Notes: generated by a model from the sequence alone, not told the origin. A stretch of 64,000 nt of DNA from Hygrophila difformis (GCA_030278955.1 JAOANR010000003.1:61621628-61685627); one strand, 5' to 3'; counted from the stretch's first letter, positions 46,111-58,672 are shown. Translations and numbers: made by a program.

Positions 46111-47483
46111 TGACACCAGACACGCGGCTGCACCCACAACACGATGATATTGCCATCGTCCGGCCGCGTGGATCGAATCAAACCTCGAGGTTCCGCGTGC
46201 GACGTCCCAACAAGTTGTCGCATCGTTTATTGAGCCCATTCATTCCACTGGTCCGCCGGCGCCGCACGGCAAAGGATTCGGACTTTTTAAACTATACACT
46301 TGGGGACGAGAAGGTTGAACCGTAAGTGCATCTAAACACTAAACCCTTTAATTTACCTCCTGCACATTCGTGTATTAACTGTTGGTTGGTGATAGGGTGA
46401 ACGTGGGGGGATGGGTACTAGTCGGGCCAGCTTTCTTCAAATCGTGGCTCGACATCAAACAGTTTCTCGAAGACACGGTATGTACAAGTATTCAAGTATT
46501 TTGTTAACGGGTTTGATTTTTATATATAATTAGGTTAACTGTAAAATAACATTTCATACGTATCTGTTTCAGCAAATAGATGCATATTTGGGGATTCTGC
46601 AGTACGATCCTGGCTGGCTCGGCGTCACCCCCCATAAGCAAGTCAAGTACGCCATCATGCCCGTAGAGTTTCTGGTTGGTGTCCTTGCCTGTACCCATTT
46701 CGCAGACTACTACGTACTCTTTCTTCTTTTTAAATAACGTAAGCGCGTCGATATTAAATGCAACAGGCCGGCCTGCTACGCGAGTGTTGGGACGCGCGCA
46801 GCCATCAAACCTGTATGACGGAGGCCCAGGTCAATCACTTCAGGTTGTACGTCACCGGGTGTAAGCCATCTTGGGGGTCCACGGCACACTGGACCGAGTT
46901 GGACGAGGTATGTGGAATACCTGCTTGTTGATCCCTTTCGTTAGTGATGAAACAACTTACAAACACATTGAACCCTGTCTTCTTGTTGCCCGTGCAGGTT
47001 ATCTGCCCGTACAACCCAGGGGGTCACTGGGCCATTGTACGACTCCTCTTAAGGGAGAGGGTCGTCATTTTGCACGACAGTCTTGTCGCGATCCCCAGTG
47101 AACACCCCGAGCGAGCTAATGACCGTGCTCATAAGCTGTGGGCACTGCAGAAGCTCATGCCGGAGCTGTTAGGGCGTACAGGTTTCTATGGCCAGACTTT
47201 CGTTTATACCAGGGCCCCTCATTGGGAGTTCAAGTTCGCGGAAGAGAAAGAAGTGATCAGGCAGAACGACGGCGCGAGCTGCGGGCCCCTAGCATTGTTC
47301 ACAGCCGCAGCTATTGTACGTGGCGGCTTCCCTCGACCTCCATTTCCAGATGCGGGCACGATGCGATTGGCACAGGCCTTCGACGTGTGGCGCTTTGCTG
47401 CTGACCGGGATCAGGGCCCTCTCCGTGCCCCAGATGCTCCACTGCCCGTCCACTTTGACTTTGTTAGGGACCCTCAGCCCTGA
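46111..47483 (+). CDS. Ulp1-like C48 cysteine protease of the MULE
   Basis: Exons 46111-46321, 46396-46477, 46573-46674, 46767-46907 and 46998-47483 join in phase through GT-AG introns and end in TGA. The last exon holds the C48 protease core: histidine in NPGGHWAIV, aspartate in ILHDSLV, oxyanion glutamine and catalytic cysteine in RQNDGASCGPLAL. The usual Asp before the catalytic Cys is Ser. Ulp1-type enzymes remove SUMO or SUMO-like proteins; the substrate of MULE versions is unknown. The N-terminal exon is basic (FRVRRPNKL, VRRRRTAK). No in-frame ATG was found upstream of 46111, so the first exon is unresolved or lost. It is convergent with the transposase gene. Confidence 0.82.
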
Positions 47484-47656
47484 GTTATATGTTTATTTGG
47501 CGTGGTCACCTTTTGTATACCGAATATTCCTCCCTCATGCACATATTCAATCCGTACTTATCACATTCAGTTTTTATTAATCTTATCATGCCATTGGATT
47601 ATAATACCAATAATAACACGGACGACACAATAACAATAATAACAGTTACATACACC

Positions 47657-50429
47657 CTAATAATAATAAGGAGCAGGCCCGTTTAGGTCAAAACTGGTGT
47701 TGAAATTGCAGCAGTTATGCGCATCATGCCCCTCGCCGCCACATGATGCACATATCTGGGGTGTGGACGGTCGATACTCAGATGGTCCGGCGCCATCGCC
47801 ATTGGGGTCCGGACACCTCTTCCAATTATGGCCCACTACGCCGCACGCACTGCACCTCTGTCTCCTTCTCGACCTGTGCGCTCCTTCCGGACCAGATGGA
47901 ATTCGACTTTGTTTTGGTCGACCGGCCTGCCTCGGGCAATCTGGCGGCAAGCACGTCGCTTCGGAAATCCGGGTCGGTACTATCCAGTCGTTCGGATGCG
48001 GCATAGGAAACACTCTTGGTGTCCATACGCGAACCAGCACCGAACGCTTGTAGTGGGGGGACGCATATGCAGTCTGCTCGTGATTCACGAATCTGCAATT
48101 ATATGCAACCAGTGTCAGACAAACAATGCATGAGATTGCTCCCAACCATTAAAAAAATTAAAGTATCGCCTACGCATACCCGATCGCCGCAGCTGCGTGC
48201 TTGCAGGGTATGAGATGCTGTTGGAACCTTTGGCACGTGCATGTCTTCGTGGCCAGGTCTACTATGTATGCCTTGCCTGCTTGATCCACGATGTACTCAT
48301 TGTGCTTCCTTGTGTCCCTCACTTTCAGCGTCTGTCCCTCGGCTATTGACTTCATCAGCTCCTTGTGTGCCCACTCACTCAAGACGGTAGTGCTGCTGAC
48401 CGCGTCATTGTGCCTCTCCGAAAACCAGTCGGCTATGGTAGCACGAATTACGTCGAGCATTGAGGACACAGGTAACCGTCGTGCCCACCTCAAGCGCCTG
48501 TTCATACTCTCTACGGGATTCGTCGTCATCATGTCATAACGACGGACAGGACACTTAACGCGCGCAAACCGTTCTTCCCCGACTTTCTCTATGAGATGCT
48601 TGTATGCACCCGGAAACTGCTGCTTCAGGGTGTCCATGTGTCGATTGTAGTCGGCATTCTTGTATGCATAAGCGGCCATTTGGAACAAGTCGGTCGCTCT
48701 CGTGCCATACCGAGCTAGATTTGTCTTGATGTGCACGCAACATAGCACGTGATGGGCTTCCGGTAACACCTGCCGAATCGCAGCTCTGATGGACTTATGA
48801 CCGTCGGACACAATCAAAACCTCTTTTTGCAGGTTTAGTGCCCGGTTTAACTGCAATAGAAACCACCGCCACGTTTCATTCGACTCCGTTGGCCCCACAC
48901 CAAATGCGAGCGGGAACAACTGGTTGTTGCCGTCTTTCGTCACAGCCACGAACAGGACACCCTTGTACTTTCCCTTTAAATGTGTCCCATCAATTGCTAT
49001 GAAAGGCCTCATCAATGGCCAACCTGCAATAGAGGCACCGAGTGCGAAGAAGGCCATCCCGAATTTCCCATCCATATCCAATGCGTAATCCGTGATGGTT
49101 TTCTCATTCGTCTCCTCTAACATGTGTAAGTACGACGGAATCATCTTAAACGAATCATCGTGATCGCCAAAAATTGAGCAGATTGCGTGGTTTCTTATCT
49201 TCCGGGCCATTTCGATCGAGACATTAACACCCTCACGCCGCAGCTTATCCTGTATCATCACAGGCTCCAGCGTCTTCTCCTCCACAACTATATCCTTTGC
49301 ATAATAGCTGCCCAAATGTCTCGAGGGGAGTGTCGTCGGTCGTGGCCTGTCTGGGTTTGCACTGCAAGAATGCCCCACCAACCTGTAAACCTTCCATAGC
49401 GATGCCGTTCCACTTGCTCGCATCTCAAATGCGCAATCTTCAACATTACACCTCACCCACAACCTCTCCTTATCCGACTTCCACGTGCGTAGACCACACC
49501 TGGCAGCCACAAGATATTCTGTCAGCTTCGCCTGCAACTTCGCCTTCGTTGCGAACATTGAGCCTACTGCAAATGATGATTCCATAGTATCGTCCACGTG
49601 CTCATCGACCAGGCGTTCGGGTAAGTCAAAGTGTGGCCGAGGGAGGTTCCACATCCCATGACTCATCTCCGGGACAGTGTATACTTCTTCTGTCCTCGCC
49701 CAACGCGGATTATGACCAGCTTGCAGCCCTGGACGCCCTTCCCTCTCGATCCGTTCTTGATTCCGCTCGCAGGCTCTCACAAGACTGTAATAGTGCTGAA
49801 AATCTCCATAAGTCATGGGCACTTCCTCATTCTCCGATTCCGAGCTACTTTCTTCATCACGTGCTGCTTGACCCTCGACCTCCAACTGCTCGGTCTCTAC
49901 TACATCTCCGCATACATTCTCCATGGGCTCCGGCAACTCTTCGATCCGCAACTGCCTTCCTCCTCCATGTGCTACACCGCTCCCATATCCGGCAAAATTA
50001 CCCATACCGCTACTTCCGTCCACACTTCCGCGTACCACTCCGTACCCATGGCTGCTCCCAGCTACATTTTCATTCCCGTATATATTATTTGTCGGTGTCG
50101 GGCCAAATATGCTCTCCATCACGCCTCCAGAATGTAAAGGAATGCACGGCAAGTTTCTTTGCGTGTCGTTGTTAGTTGAGTTCTGTGTCTCTTGTATCCC
50201 TTCAATTCCCAATAATATCTCAAACTTATACAAAATACTGAAAGTTACTATGGATATCAGGTAATCTCATGTAATGCAGCTTAACATTTCTAAATTATTT
50301 ATATACACATGGATTTTTAAGAAGCGTTGCAAAATAAAACTTACGGTTTCGGCCTTGCTCTTCCTCGTCGTGTGCATGCCACTCGCCTTGGTACCATGTG
50401 CTACCGGTCAATGACTCCCAGAAAGACAT
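47657..50429 (-). CDS. MuDR-type transposase of the MULE
   Basis: Proposed exons: 50429-50345 (MSFWESLTGSTWY), 50199-48180 and 48092-47657, phase-consistent, 846 residues. Order of parts: a Gly/Ser-rich N-terminus; a MuDR DNA-binding domain (VRCNVEDCAFEMRA, LVGHSC); the MULE catalytic domain; a SWIM zinc finger (CTCQRFQQHLIPCKH) near the end of exon 2; and two CX2CX4HX4C knuckles in exon 3 (CSACGVVGHNWKRC, CASCGGEGHDAHNC). Catalytic acids lie in AIDGTHLKGKY (codon near 48990), IVSDGHKS (near 48804) and NPVESMNRR (48509-48511), and the CVHI motif is present. The intron at 48093-48179 is well supported; the one at 50200-50344 has a strong donor but a weak acceptor. The ORF is uninterrupted, so it may be active. 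Confidence 0.87.
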
Positions 50430-50534
50430 TGCTCCGTTTAGTCAATCACCCACACCTAAGAACACATAAGTGAAGCCCACATGAACTTTATTTTTAATAA
50501 TCTGTATAATAATGCTACCACTTATTATATTTCT

Positions 50535-51643
50535 TAGTAATAGTACTACTAATAATAAATAATATTATTGCTAATAATACTAATAATAGTAATACAATTA
50601 GTTATTATTATAATAATAATAATTAATAATAATAATAATAATTAATAATATTAGTAATAATAATAATAATAATAATAAATAATAATAGTAATAAATAATA
50701 ATTATAATAGTAATAATAAAAACAGTAATTAAAATAATAATACTTATTAGTAGTAACAATAATAAGTAATAAATAATAATTATAATAATACTAATAAAAA
50801 CAGTAATAAAAATAATAATACATATTAGTAGTAACAATAATAATAATAGTAATAAAATGATACTAATTTAATAATAATAATAGTAATAATATTATAATAA
50901 TAATAATAATAATAATATTAATAATAATAAATAATAATTGTAATAACTAATATAACAATAAAAATAAAAACAGTACTAAAAATAATAATACTTATTAATA
51001 AATAATAGATAATACTTATTAATAATAATAGTAATAAATAATAATAATTATAATAATAATAAAAACAGTAATAAAGGTAATACTTATTAATACTAATAGT
51101 AATAATAATAATAATAATAAATAATAACAATAGTAATAAAATCATACTAAATTAATAATAATAATATTAATAATATTATAATAATAATAACAATATATAA
51201 TAATAGTAATAAATAATAATAACAATAATAATAAAAACCGTCATAAAAATAATACTACTTATTAATAAATAATAAATAATACTTATTAATAATAATAAAT
51301 AATAATAATTATAATAATAATTACAATAATAATAAAAACAGTAATAAAAATAATAATACTTATTAGTAGTAATAATAATAATAAATAATAATAATAGTAA
51401 TAAAATCATATTAAATTAATAATAATAATAGAAATAATATTATAGTAATAATAATAATAATAAATAATAATAGTAATAAATAATAATAACAATAATAATA
51501 AAAACAGTAATTAAAATAATACTACTTATTAATAGTAGTAAAAATATTAATGAATAATAATAATAATAATAGTAGTAAAATCATAATAAATTAATAATAA
51601 TAATAGTAGTAATAATAATATTAATAATAATAATAATAAATAA

Positions 51644-51694
<51 letters not shown>
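50535..51694. repeat. A/T-only minisatellite tract
   Basis: Over 1.1 kb of taa/aat repeats with a recurrent longer unit, aaacagtaataaaaataata followed by atacttatta, seen at least seven times (about 50721, 50797, 50968, 51062, 51234, 51334, 51500). It lies directly upstream of the transposase gene. ORFs predicted here are runs of Ile, Leu and Tyr and are not genes. Confidence 0.9.
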
Positions 51695-51695
<1 letters not shown>

Positions 51696-51699
51696 CCAC

Positions 51700-52513
51700 A
51701 TAAACAATAAAACAAAAAAATTAAACATTAATAGTCCTACTGTAATGATAATTAACAACATAAAACAAAGCTAAATAAATTAATATTTAACTAATTCATA
51801 CAAATTTATACTATTTACCCAACTAACAATTACACATCTATATTTCGTATTAACAAAAACACATATCTAAAATTTAGTAAAAACATAACAAACAACACGC
51901 ACTGCACCAAACAAACCTACATTATTTCTAATTTAAACTAACCTGTACAACATATTTAACTACTCATTTCATGTAATTAATAACTAACTTATCGGACTTA
52001 CTAAACAAAGCATACTAAAAATGGGAGCTCACAGCAAATTTGAGGCTGTAAACAGCAACAAAGCTCAATCGTCACTCTTCTTTTGGCTCGAGGCTCTTCC
52101 CAAAATGCAGCAACAATACTCCCTGTGTGCTTAAACTTTCACCTCTCAAGTGAATGTAGGAAAGAATAAGGCCACTGCATGAATGAAACTTAGATCCGAA
52201 ATTTATTGACTTCAACATAATAGGTGGGTGGTCAGCAATTATTCCAGGGTCGACAATGGGGTCGAGGTCGAACCCACGGGGTCGGGAGCACCACTATGCT
52301 GACCACCGGTCCCCACAAGTGGCAGAGAATCTTTGAGGTTCGACTTCGACCCCAATGGTTCGACGTCGACCCGGCCGGTTCGAGTCTCTTGGCGGGATCG
52401 ACCTCACGTGCCGGGTTCGTCAAAGTTACGACCCCGTGCTCCGGGATCGACCACACTATACAAAGGGTCGACCCCGACCCCGCTAATCACACGACCCCGG
52501 GCTTCTTAAACAC
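51700..52513. other. Right inner part of the MULE, no gene seen
   Basis: AT-rich to about 52230, then GC-rich DNA dense in gtcgac-type words that leads into the right TIR. Confidence 0.6.
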
Positions 52514-52679
52514 CCTTACTAATTAAGCCCGGGTTCGACTTGTTGTTTCGGGGTCGACGTCGACCCCACTGTCGACCCGGGGTCATTTTCGTCTTTTCGG
52601 GCATAAAAGTGAAGGATTTATTGCGGCGGTCAGAAAAGAAAATGCTCAGACTCTGACTGGGCACTGTATTTTGGCACCC
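52514..52679 (-). repeat. Right terminal inverted repeat of the MULE
   Basis: Mirror of 39436-39603. The outermost bases read gggtgccaaaatacagtgcc on the minus strand, better preserved than at the left end. Confidence 0.87.

Positions 52680-52744
<65 letters not shown>
52680..52744. repeat. (TTA)n microsatellite at the MULE insertion point
   Basis: About 21 TTA units start at the right edge of the element. Confidence 0.95.
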
Positions 52745-52745
<1 letters not shown>

Positions 52746-52857
52746 CACTCTACTGTAATCTACTGAAGACTGTCGTCGACCAAAAATAATTACTAGTATG
52801 TTAGTCATTATTTACGTTAAAAGATGTTTCTCAAGAAACTATTTTATGTACTCCGTT

Positions 52858-53179
52858 AGGGTGTCAATTTCAGGTTTCAGGTGGTATTCGTGTCGTGTTT
52901 CGGTCAGGTCGTATTCGTGTTGTGTTTCAGGTTTCACATGTTCGGGCCGTATTCGTGTCAGGTGTTAAGTAAGGGTATAACACAAAATTTGTGATCCCGA
53001 AGACGACCCGAAACCCGAATAAACTTGAAATATCAAACCCGCACAAGACCTGAAAATTTTTAGGTCAAATTTCGGATTAGAGAAACCAAAAAATGACTAA
53101 ACCCAAAAAACCCAAAACTGCATTGGGTTCGTGTCGGTCGGGTTCGTGTTTTCGGGTCGTATCCAAAATTGACACCCCT
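52858..53179. mobile_element. hAT-like MITE
   Basis: tagggtgtcaattt at the left and aaattgacacccct at the right, with gtattcgtgt and cgggttcgtgtcgg words inside; same family as 9793-10132. The word ctccgt flanks both sides, consistent with insertion into the end of the next MITE. Confidence 0.75.
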
Positions 53180-53180
53180 C

Positions 53181-53432
53181 CTCCGTCTCATTAGAAGTGC
53201 TACAGAGTACTATTTGGCACTATTCATTGTTTAATTTTGATTCAAATTTTTATCATAGTTATGTAAGAAAAAACATAGTCAAGTGAGATCTTGTTAGACT
53301 CATCTAATCTTGTAGTTTTAGACAATCAACTTTTTATAACTTTTCGTTTTACACAATTTAAGTTCTTAACCATTAAAAATGTGTATCGGCATGCGTGCTG
53401 TGACTAAGCGTAGCGTTTTTAATGAGAAGTAA
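53181..53432. mobile_element. Stowaway-like MITE
   Basis: ctccgtctcattagaagtgc at the left mirrors gcgtttttaatgagaagtaag at the right. Interior words (gagatcttgttag, catgcgtg) match the MITE at 38660. Confidence 0.7.
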
Positions 53433-54946
53433 GAAATAATAAGATAGCTGCATGATTTATACATTTCGGCTTATGCAGACAAAGGAGTGCTCATGATTTA
53501 TTATGCTACCAAGAATCTCGGAAATCTCTGATGATAATTTTCTCAATCCACGATTTTGGTACTCGATCGGAAAACCACATTTTTCTTGTAATGAGAAGCT
53601 TGAATATTAAATTAACAAGGGCCGCGTGAATTTAATTTGGAGTTATTGCATATTGTGGAAAAAGACCTGCAGGTGTTAATGCCCAAGGGAAAAAAAATCA
53701 CCTACAAGTACAACGACCATTGCATGCAAATTACTGTTAGTGTAGAAGACCAAGACTTTACAACCAAAACTATATGCTGGGACAAACTTATTTGCCTCAT
53801 TATATTCATTATATATCTATATGAAGTAGTAGTAGTACAGTATTAGAGGTATAGTTTAGGTGTTGTTGCCGGCACTTGCTGTTTTACCAGAGGCCCAAAA
53901 AAAATTATTTGTTAAAATAAGAAATGATGAGCGTATAAGTAAAAATGATGAATAGCATCACATCACAAATCTCATCGTGAACATCATTTTAAGGCACATA
54001 GGCATTACTTTTCAATGCACAAACATCATCCCAAACAATGCAATCTATCTTGTGGATGTGAGTAAAAGGCAATATGCTTCCAGTATATGTTAATAAAAAA
54101 AATAGGGTTATTAACTTCGAACGTACGCAGCGGGTTTGGTTGAATATTAGGATCGTTATTACAACGATTTCCTTAAAACAGTATTGCCTGCGTATCGGTG
54201 CAACTGTTTCCCATGATACAAAAGACTCGTCGGAGACGAACTGGAACAATATTTGCAGAATGCTTGTATGTTAGAGGATATTTTCGAATGGAATGAATGC
54301 AACATGGCAGGCAGGTTCTTTTATAGATGGCTTTTATAGATGGTTGGGAGTCGTGTCTATTCGATGAAACGATGTGCTAGTTCGGTGAACAAGCAGCCAA
54401 TCGTTTGAAGATGTAGCCGTTCGTTCGAACTCCGCCAAAGGTAGCGCCCATTGCTTTAGCAAGCACCTTTTCGTTGCCAGTTGCTTCCATTCCAATTCAA
54501 ATTGGTAGAAGAAATAAATAAAAAAAATTAAAGATCAAAGAAGCAAAAACTGGGTTGATCAGGCCCGAGATGCCTTAAGGCTTTTTCGGTCCACAAGTCG
54601 CGCTTACATACGAGCCAAGCCTGTTTGGAGCTGGATTTGCACCCCCCCGCACGTACGTAGCCAATGGAGCATAACTTTATTTATTTCATTCTAGCCTCTA
54701 TAGTATATTCCTATATAAAGAGGCAAATTTTTCCTTCCCTACCCAATATGGGATTCACTCCTATTGACACCTTTAATGGGCCAAAAGGCCATTTATTTCC
54801 AACAGTATAGTAACTCTATTGCAATATTATTATGTTTGACATCCCACCTTGGATATGATGTGGTTTTCCCAGGGTATTGGGATTGGATATGTTTTGATTC
54901 TGAACGTGGATTTCGATTACAGTATTTATCATTCTTCATTTTACTT
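53433..54946. other. Intergenic region, no clear gene
   Basis: One short ORF at 53637-53846 (69 codons) has no recognisable domain and weak support. A TATA-like tcctatataaagaggc lies near 54710, and a 54540-54720 segment (gggtttgcac-like, GC-richer) may be an old retroelement piece. Nothing can be assigned firmly. Confidence 0.4.
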
Positions 54947-55104
54947 ACCCAAGTGATCAAGTCTCCCGACTTCCAACTTATAGAATGGGAGTTCGGATCC
55001 CCACCCGACCCCATATTCCTCTCATTTGTTCCATTTATAATTTGTATGACATGAGCTCCCCACCATCCCTCTCAGGCCTTTAATGGCTCCTCAAAAAAAT
55101 AAAT
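54947..55104 (+). mobile_element. Diverged SINE family 1 copy
   Basis: Shares aagtctcccgacttccaact, gagttcggatcccc (B-box), the body ending ggcctttaatggctcctc and an A-rich tail (aaaaaaataaataaa) with family 1, at lower identity. Confidence 0.8.
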
Positions 55105-55348
55105 AAAATAAATAAAACTCTTTAATGGTGCTGAATATTAAAAGAACCTAACAAAATAGACGTGGCGGGTCTTCTCTATAAGCTTTTTAATTCAAGTCTT
55201 TATTATTGAAGCTGAAATTCGAATACACCATATGTGTATTTTCCATGATTACATACCAGATATAATTACCATATTTATTCCAGCAGTACAACAAACCAGT
55301 CTGAAATTAGGTCAAATCCCGATCGTCCAAATTAAATTGACGAAATCA

Positions 55349-56026
55349 TCAAGGGCAGAAAACGACCCTGTAGTTAGCCCCTCCAGGACAAGTAAAAGTG
55401 CTGGTCTGATCATCCTTGGGGTAGCTGTAAGCATCGGGGCACCTCTGCTTGAAAAACCTCGACAAATCCGTAGCCTGGCACTGATCGGGACGGGCGACGC
55501 AGCAATACTGCTCCGTCCTATACACCGTGCACGGATTGTTACATCCGCCGGGCGCCCGCAGCTCCGCCGGGCACTGGCCGTTGATATCCGCCGTGCACCT
55601 GATCGGCCTCGTGCTGCACCCGGAAGTCGGGCTGAATTCCATCGGCACGTTAAAACCGTCGACGAGGGATATGTCGTAGAAATCCAGGTTGTTGAATTGG
55701 TTCAGCGCGTACTCCGCCAGGGTGTTGGGCGCCTGCCCGTAGCCGCGGCACTCGAGGACGCCGCCGCAGTCGCCGGTCTGGCATCCGCCGCGGCCGGCGC
55801 CGTCGAACGAGCACCCCGTCCGGGCCCAGATGCGGGCGGCGGTGGTGCCGGCGGCGACGTTGAGGGTCCAGGTCTGGCCGCTGTTGAGCTGGCGTCCGCC
55901 GCCGGGGCTGGCGGCGGCCCAGACGGTGTAGCCGCAGTTGTTGCGAATGGTGAATGTGGCGGCGGTGGCGCCGCCGATGAGGAGGAGGAGGAAAATGGGA
56001 AGGGAGATTAGGATGGATGAATTCAT
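55349..56026 (-). CDS. Thaumatin-like (PR-5/osmotin-like) protein, copy 1
   Basis: A single exon of 225 residues with a 22-residue signal peptide ([14 protein letters not shown]) before mature ATFTIRNNC. All 16 family cysteines are present (from NNC to VFC at the end), forming eight disulfides. The family signature [20 protein letters not shown] is intact. The acidic cleft residues are kept: Arg in ARTGC, Glu in AEYAL, Asp in FYDI and VDGFN, Asp in CPDAYSY. The protein ends at the last Cys-Pro with no extension, so secretion to the apoplast is expected. PR-5 proteins act in antifungal defence, by binding glucans or membranes, and in stress. A TATA box lies about 60 nt upstream of the ATG. Confidence 0.95.
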   Translation of the reverse strand: MNSSILISLPIFLLLLIGGATAATFTIRNNCGYTVWAAASPGGGRQLNSGQTWTLNVAAGTTAARIWARTGCSFDGAGRGGCQTGDCGGVLECRGYGQAPNTLAEYALNQFNNLDFYDISLVDGFNVPMEFSPTSGCSTRPIRCTADINGQCPAELRAPGGCNNPCTVYRTEQYCCVARPDQCQATDLSRFFKQRCPDAYSYPKDDQTSTFTCPGGANYRVVFCP

Positions 56027-56081
56027 GGTTGGAATTGGAGAATCGGAGATATGGTGCGGGAAATGTAAATGGCGACGAGGG

Positions 56082-56092
56082 GTATATATAGG
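56082..56092 (-). promoter_or_regulatory. TATA box of thaumatin-like gene 1
   Basis: ctatatatacc on the minus strand, about 57-65 nt upstream of the ATG at 56026. Confidence 0.65.
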
Positions 56093-56230
56093 GCTTTGGA
56101 CATAGGAGTATTTTTTAATGTATTATATTAAATAATTTATATATTTTATTAGTTTATGACGTATGTGTGGAATTGTAATAATCTACTTATGGAGCCATTC
56201 GCTATACAATATGTATTTATTTTAATTATA

Positions 56231-56493
56231 TACTTCCTCAAATTTCAAAAAATTAAAACGGACTCATAATGTATGCAATCCAATACACATTTTAAACCAT
56301 TAATAACTCAAGTTTGGTATAAGTAAAAATTCTAAAAGTTGATATTTAAAAACTACTCGACGAGACGAATCTAACAAGATCCCACTTGATTATATTTTAA
56401 CTTGTATAACTATGATAAACTTTTAAATCAAAATACATGTGCGAGCAGTACCCAATTTCCAAACGCTACAATTTTTCAAAGAGGTAGGGAGTA
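56231..56493. mobile_element. Stowaway-like MITE
   Basis: tacttcctcaaatttcaaaa at the left and caatttttcaaagaggtaggg at the right. The interior has cgagacgaatctaacaagat like the other copies. It sits about 200 bp upstream of thaumatin-like gene 1. Confidence 0.7.
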
Positions 56494-57261
56494 TATATAT
56501 AGTGCTGAATTTTCAATTTGGTACCACAATAGGATAACACGATGGGAGCATTTAGCTAAGATGGTTTCGTGCGGCCGGGTTATCTTAACATATTTTTGTA
56601 ATAGAATACTGACGCTTATATTAAATTTTCAATACTAGTTGGAGTATTATTTTGTCATATTATTTTTGTTATTTGATAATTTTAAATACTATTGAAGTTC
56701 AAATTTCGACAATTTTATGCCTCATTCTTAATTAGAAGTATGTGAATATATTAAACGTGAGCCTCATCGAAGTTATTATTGGATAAGCACAGTTTGATAC
56801 TCCTATATATATATTAGTAAAAGTGTGGAAAATCTTGCGGTCAAGGTCAGCCACTTGTGCCCCTATTAATACTATATATGGATGAGGATGAACAATTATG
56901 GCACGAGGATTTTAGGTTTGATGAATTTCAAGTTGATTGAAATTTGTAATACTATTCTATGCTTAAACATTGAATATAGTTTTTATTTTATTTTACAAAT
57001 CTGCCAAGAAGGTATTCGGTAAAAATGCTTTAGAATAACTAATATTGAGGAATATGAAATTAGGGTTATATATACTTCAATAATTATTAGCTAATAAGAT
57101 TATATAGATAGATCATTGTAGTCGAGAAATAATTCAAATTTATGTATGTTCGGTGACTATTATATTATTCTTCATCACACAATGAATATTTGTGGTTTTA
57201 TTCCACATTTCCCATGTGAACTCACCATGCACCTCGATCACTACTCTATAGTAGTACTTCG
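56494..57261. other. Intergenic region, no gene seen
   Basis: AT-rich; no ORF with a recognisable domain. Confidence 0.5.
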
Positions 57262-57728
57262 AGCCCGTTTGGATTGGCTTCTAGGGAGGTGCTTTTGGTT
57301 TTTGCTTCTGCTAAAAGCACTTCGCACTTCTAGTAGAAATTAGGTGTTTGTTTTGGCTTTTAAGAAAAAGCAAAAGCACCTCGAAAAGCGAAAAAAGTGC
57401 TTCTGGAAGAAGCAGCCCAGGGGTGTTTCTCCCAAAAGCAGAAGCCAAAAGCACCTCGTAAAATGTGCAAGGACTTAAATACCCTCACTACTTAATATAA
57501 ATTACACTATAAATATATCTTATTATCATATTAAGTAGCATGTCCTTTTTGGTAATTACCACACTCTAAAAGCACTTTTCATTTTTATTCATCCAAACAT
57601 ATTTTTTAGAAAAAGCCGCTTTTCAAATATTTCATCTAAACACAAAAGTTACATGCTTTTGCTTTTGACTTCTGCTTCTGCTTCTACTTTTGGCTTCTGC
57701 TTTTTTCAAAAGCCAACCCAAACGGCCC
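57262..57728. mobile_element. MITE with GCCCGTTTGG-type termini
   Basis: Left agcccgtttggattggctt mirrors right aagccaacccaaacggccc. The interior is rich in aaaagcacttc and cttctgcttctgc, which are themselves inverted near the two ends. No coding capacity. Probably hAT-like; the target-site duplication is unclear. Confidence 0.75.
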
Positions 57729-58672
57729 TTCATATACTATAGCCATGTAGGGTAGATAGGGTGGAAAGATAATAAATTTGTGACTTAAAATATACTCCCT
57801 CCTTTTTTTTTTCTTTTTTCTTTTCTTAAATTTGGCAAAGGAATACGACGTATTTTCGTAGGAATAATTTTGATATTTCGATTACATATCCCCAAAACAC
57901 TATGGAAAACGAAAAGTCTAAACTACTAGAAGAAGAAGAGTGCAAAGACCATATATATACTTGTCTTTTTTTTTCCTTCTTTTTTTTCCTTTTACCCAAA
58001 TTCAAACAGCAATTCAGCAAACAATAATAAATAAAAAGTGTAGGTACGTTTAACGTGATGTGTACATCCACTATTTCGACAACTTATATTTTATGCTATA
58101 TATGCACTCTGAGATTTAATTTATTTATTTATTAAATTTAGTCATTGCATTTTTTATAACTAATGAATTGCAATTGCGAATTCGTTCCCTAACTTCGTTA
58201 ATGAATTTTTGGAATTTTGGAGTTTGGCAGTTCTCTCTCTAAATTTTTTTTGTAGCAACTGGACTCATGTTATAAAATTGATATGAATGATTCAAAGTAT
58301 TAGAAATGTATTTATTGGATGCTTGGATTCGCCTGCTTCATTATGTATACATCCATATCAAACAATTAACTATATATTGAATTCTATTCGTTTATCAATC
58401 CATATTCGATCGATTGATAAAATAATAAATTGAATTTAACATTGTTAGAGAATGCATGTATAATAATTTTATGAACACAGATTATTTGTTTGATGAGAAT
58501 CAATCGACATATATGAGGATGGGTTCCATCGATATAGATAGCTTTTTTTTTAAAAAAATTTAATTAGTCTTTATTAAAAACTGAACTAATACGCAAAGTC
58601 TTCCACATACATTATTAATTTCAGCACCACTATTCCAAAGGGTCAGAGTCAGGTCAAATCTCCACCGTCAGA
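57729..58672. other. Spacer between the thaumatin-like genes, no gene seen
   Basis: AT-rich with T-runs (57801-57830, 57966-57990). The ORF at 57826-58071 is low-complexity Lys/Ser and is not supported. Confidence 0.5.

Noticed and set aside
47697..48133. Plus-strand ORFs opposite the transposase 3' exon
   Set aside because: Opposite strand to two well-formed zinc knuckles with good splice sites; shadows of the transposase.
49631..50264. Plus-strand ORFs of 168-180 codons opposite the transposase N-terminus
   Set aside because: Low-complexity Ser/Pro/His translations of the opposite strand, with no domain.
50598..51409. Ile/Leu/Tyr-rich ORFs
   Set aside because: Translation of an A/T-only minisatellite.
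53637..53846. 69-codon ORF
   Set aside because: Short, unrecognised, with a hydrophobic low-complexity end; not called as a gene.
55232..56011. 259-codon plus-strand ORF opposite thaumatin-like gene 1, and its equivalent at 58757-59371
   Set aside because: GC-rich opposite strand of the PR-5 genes; the minus-strand frames carry signal peptides and all 16 cysteines.
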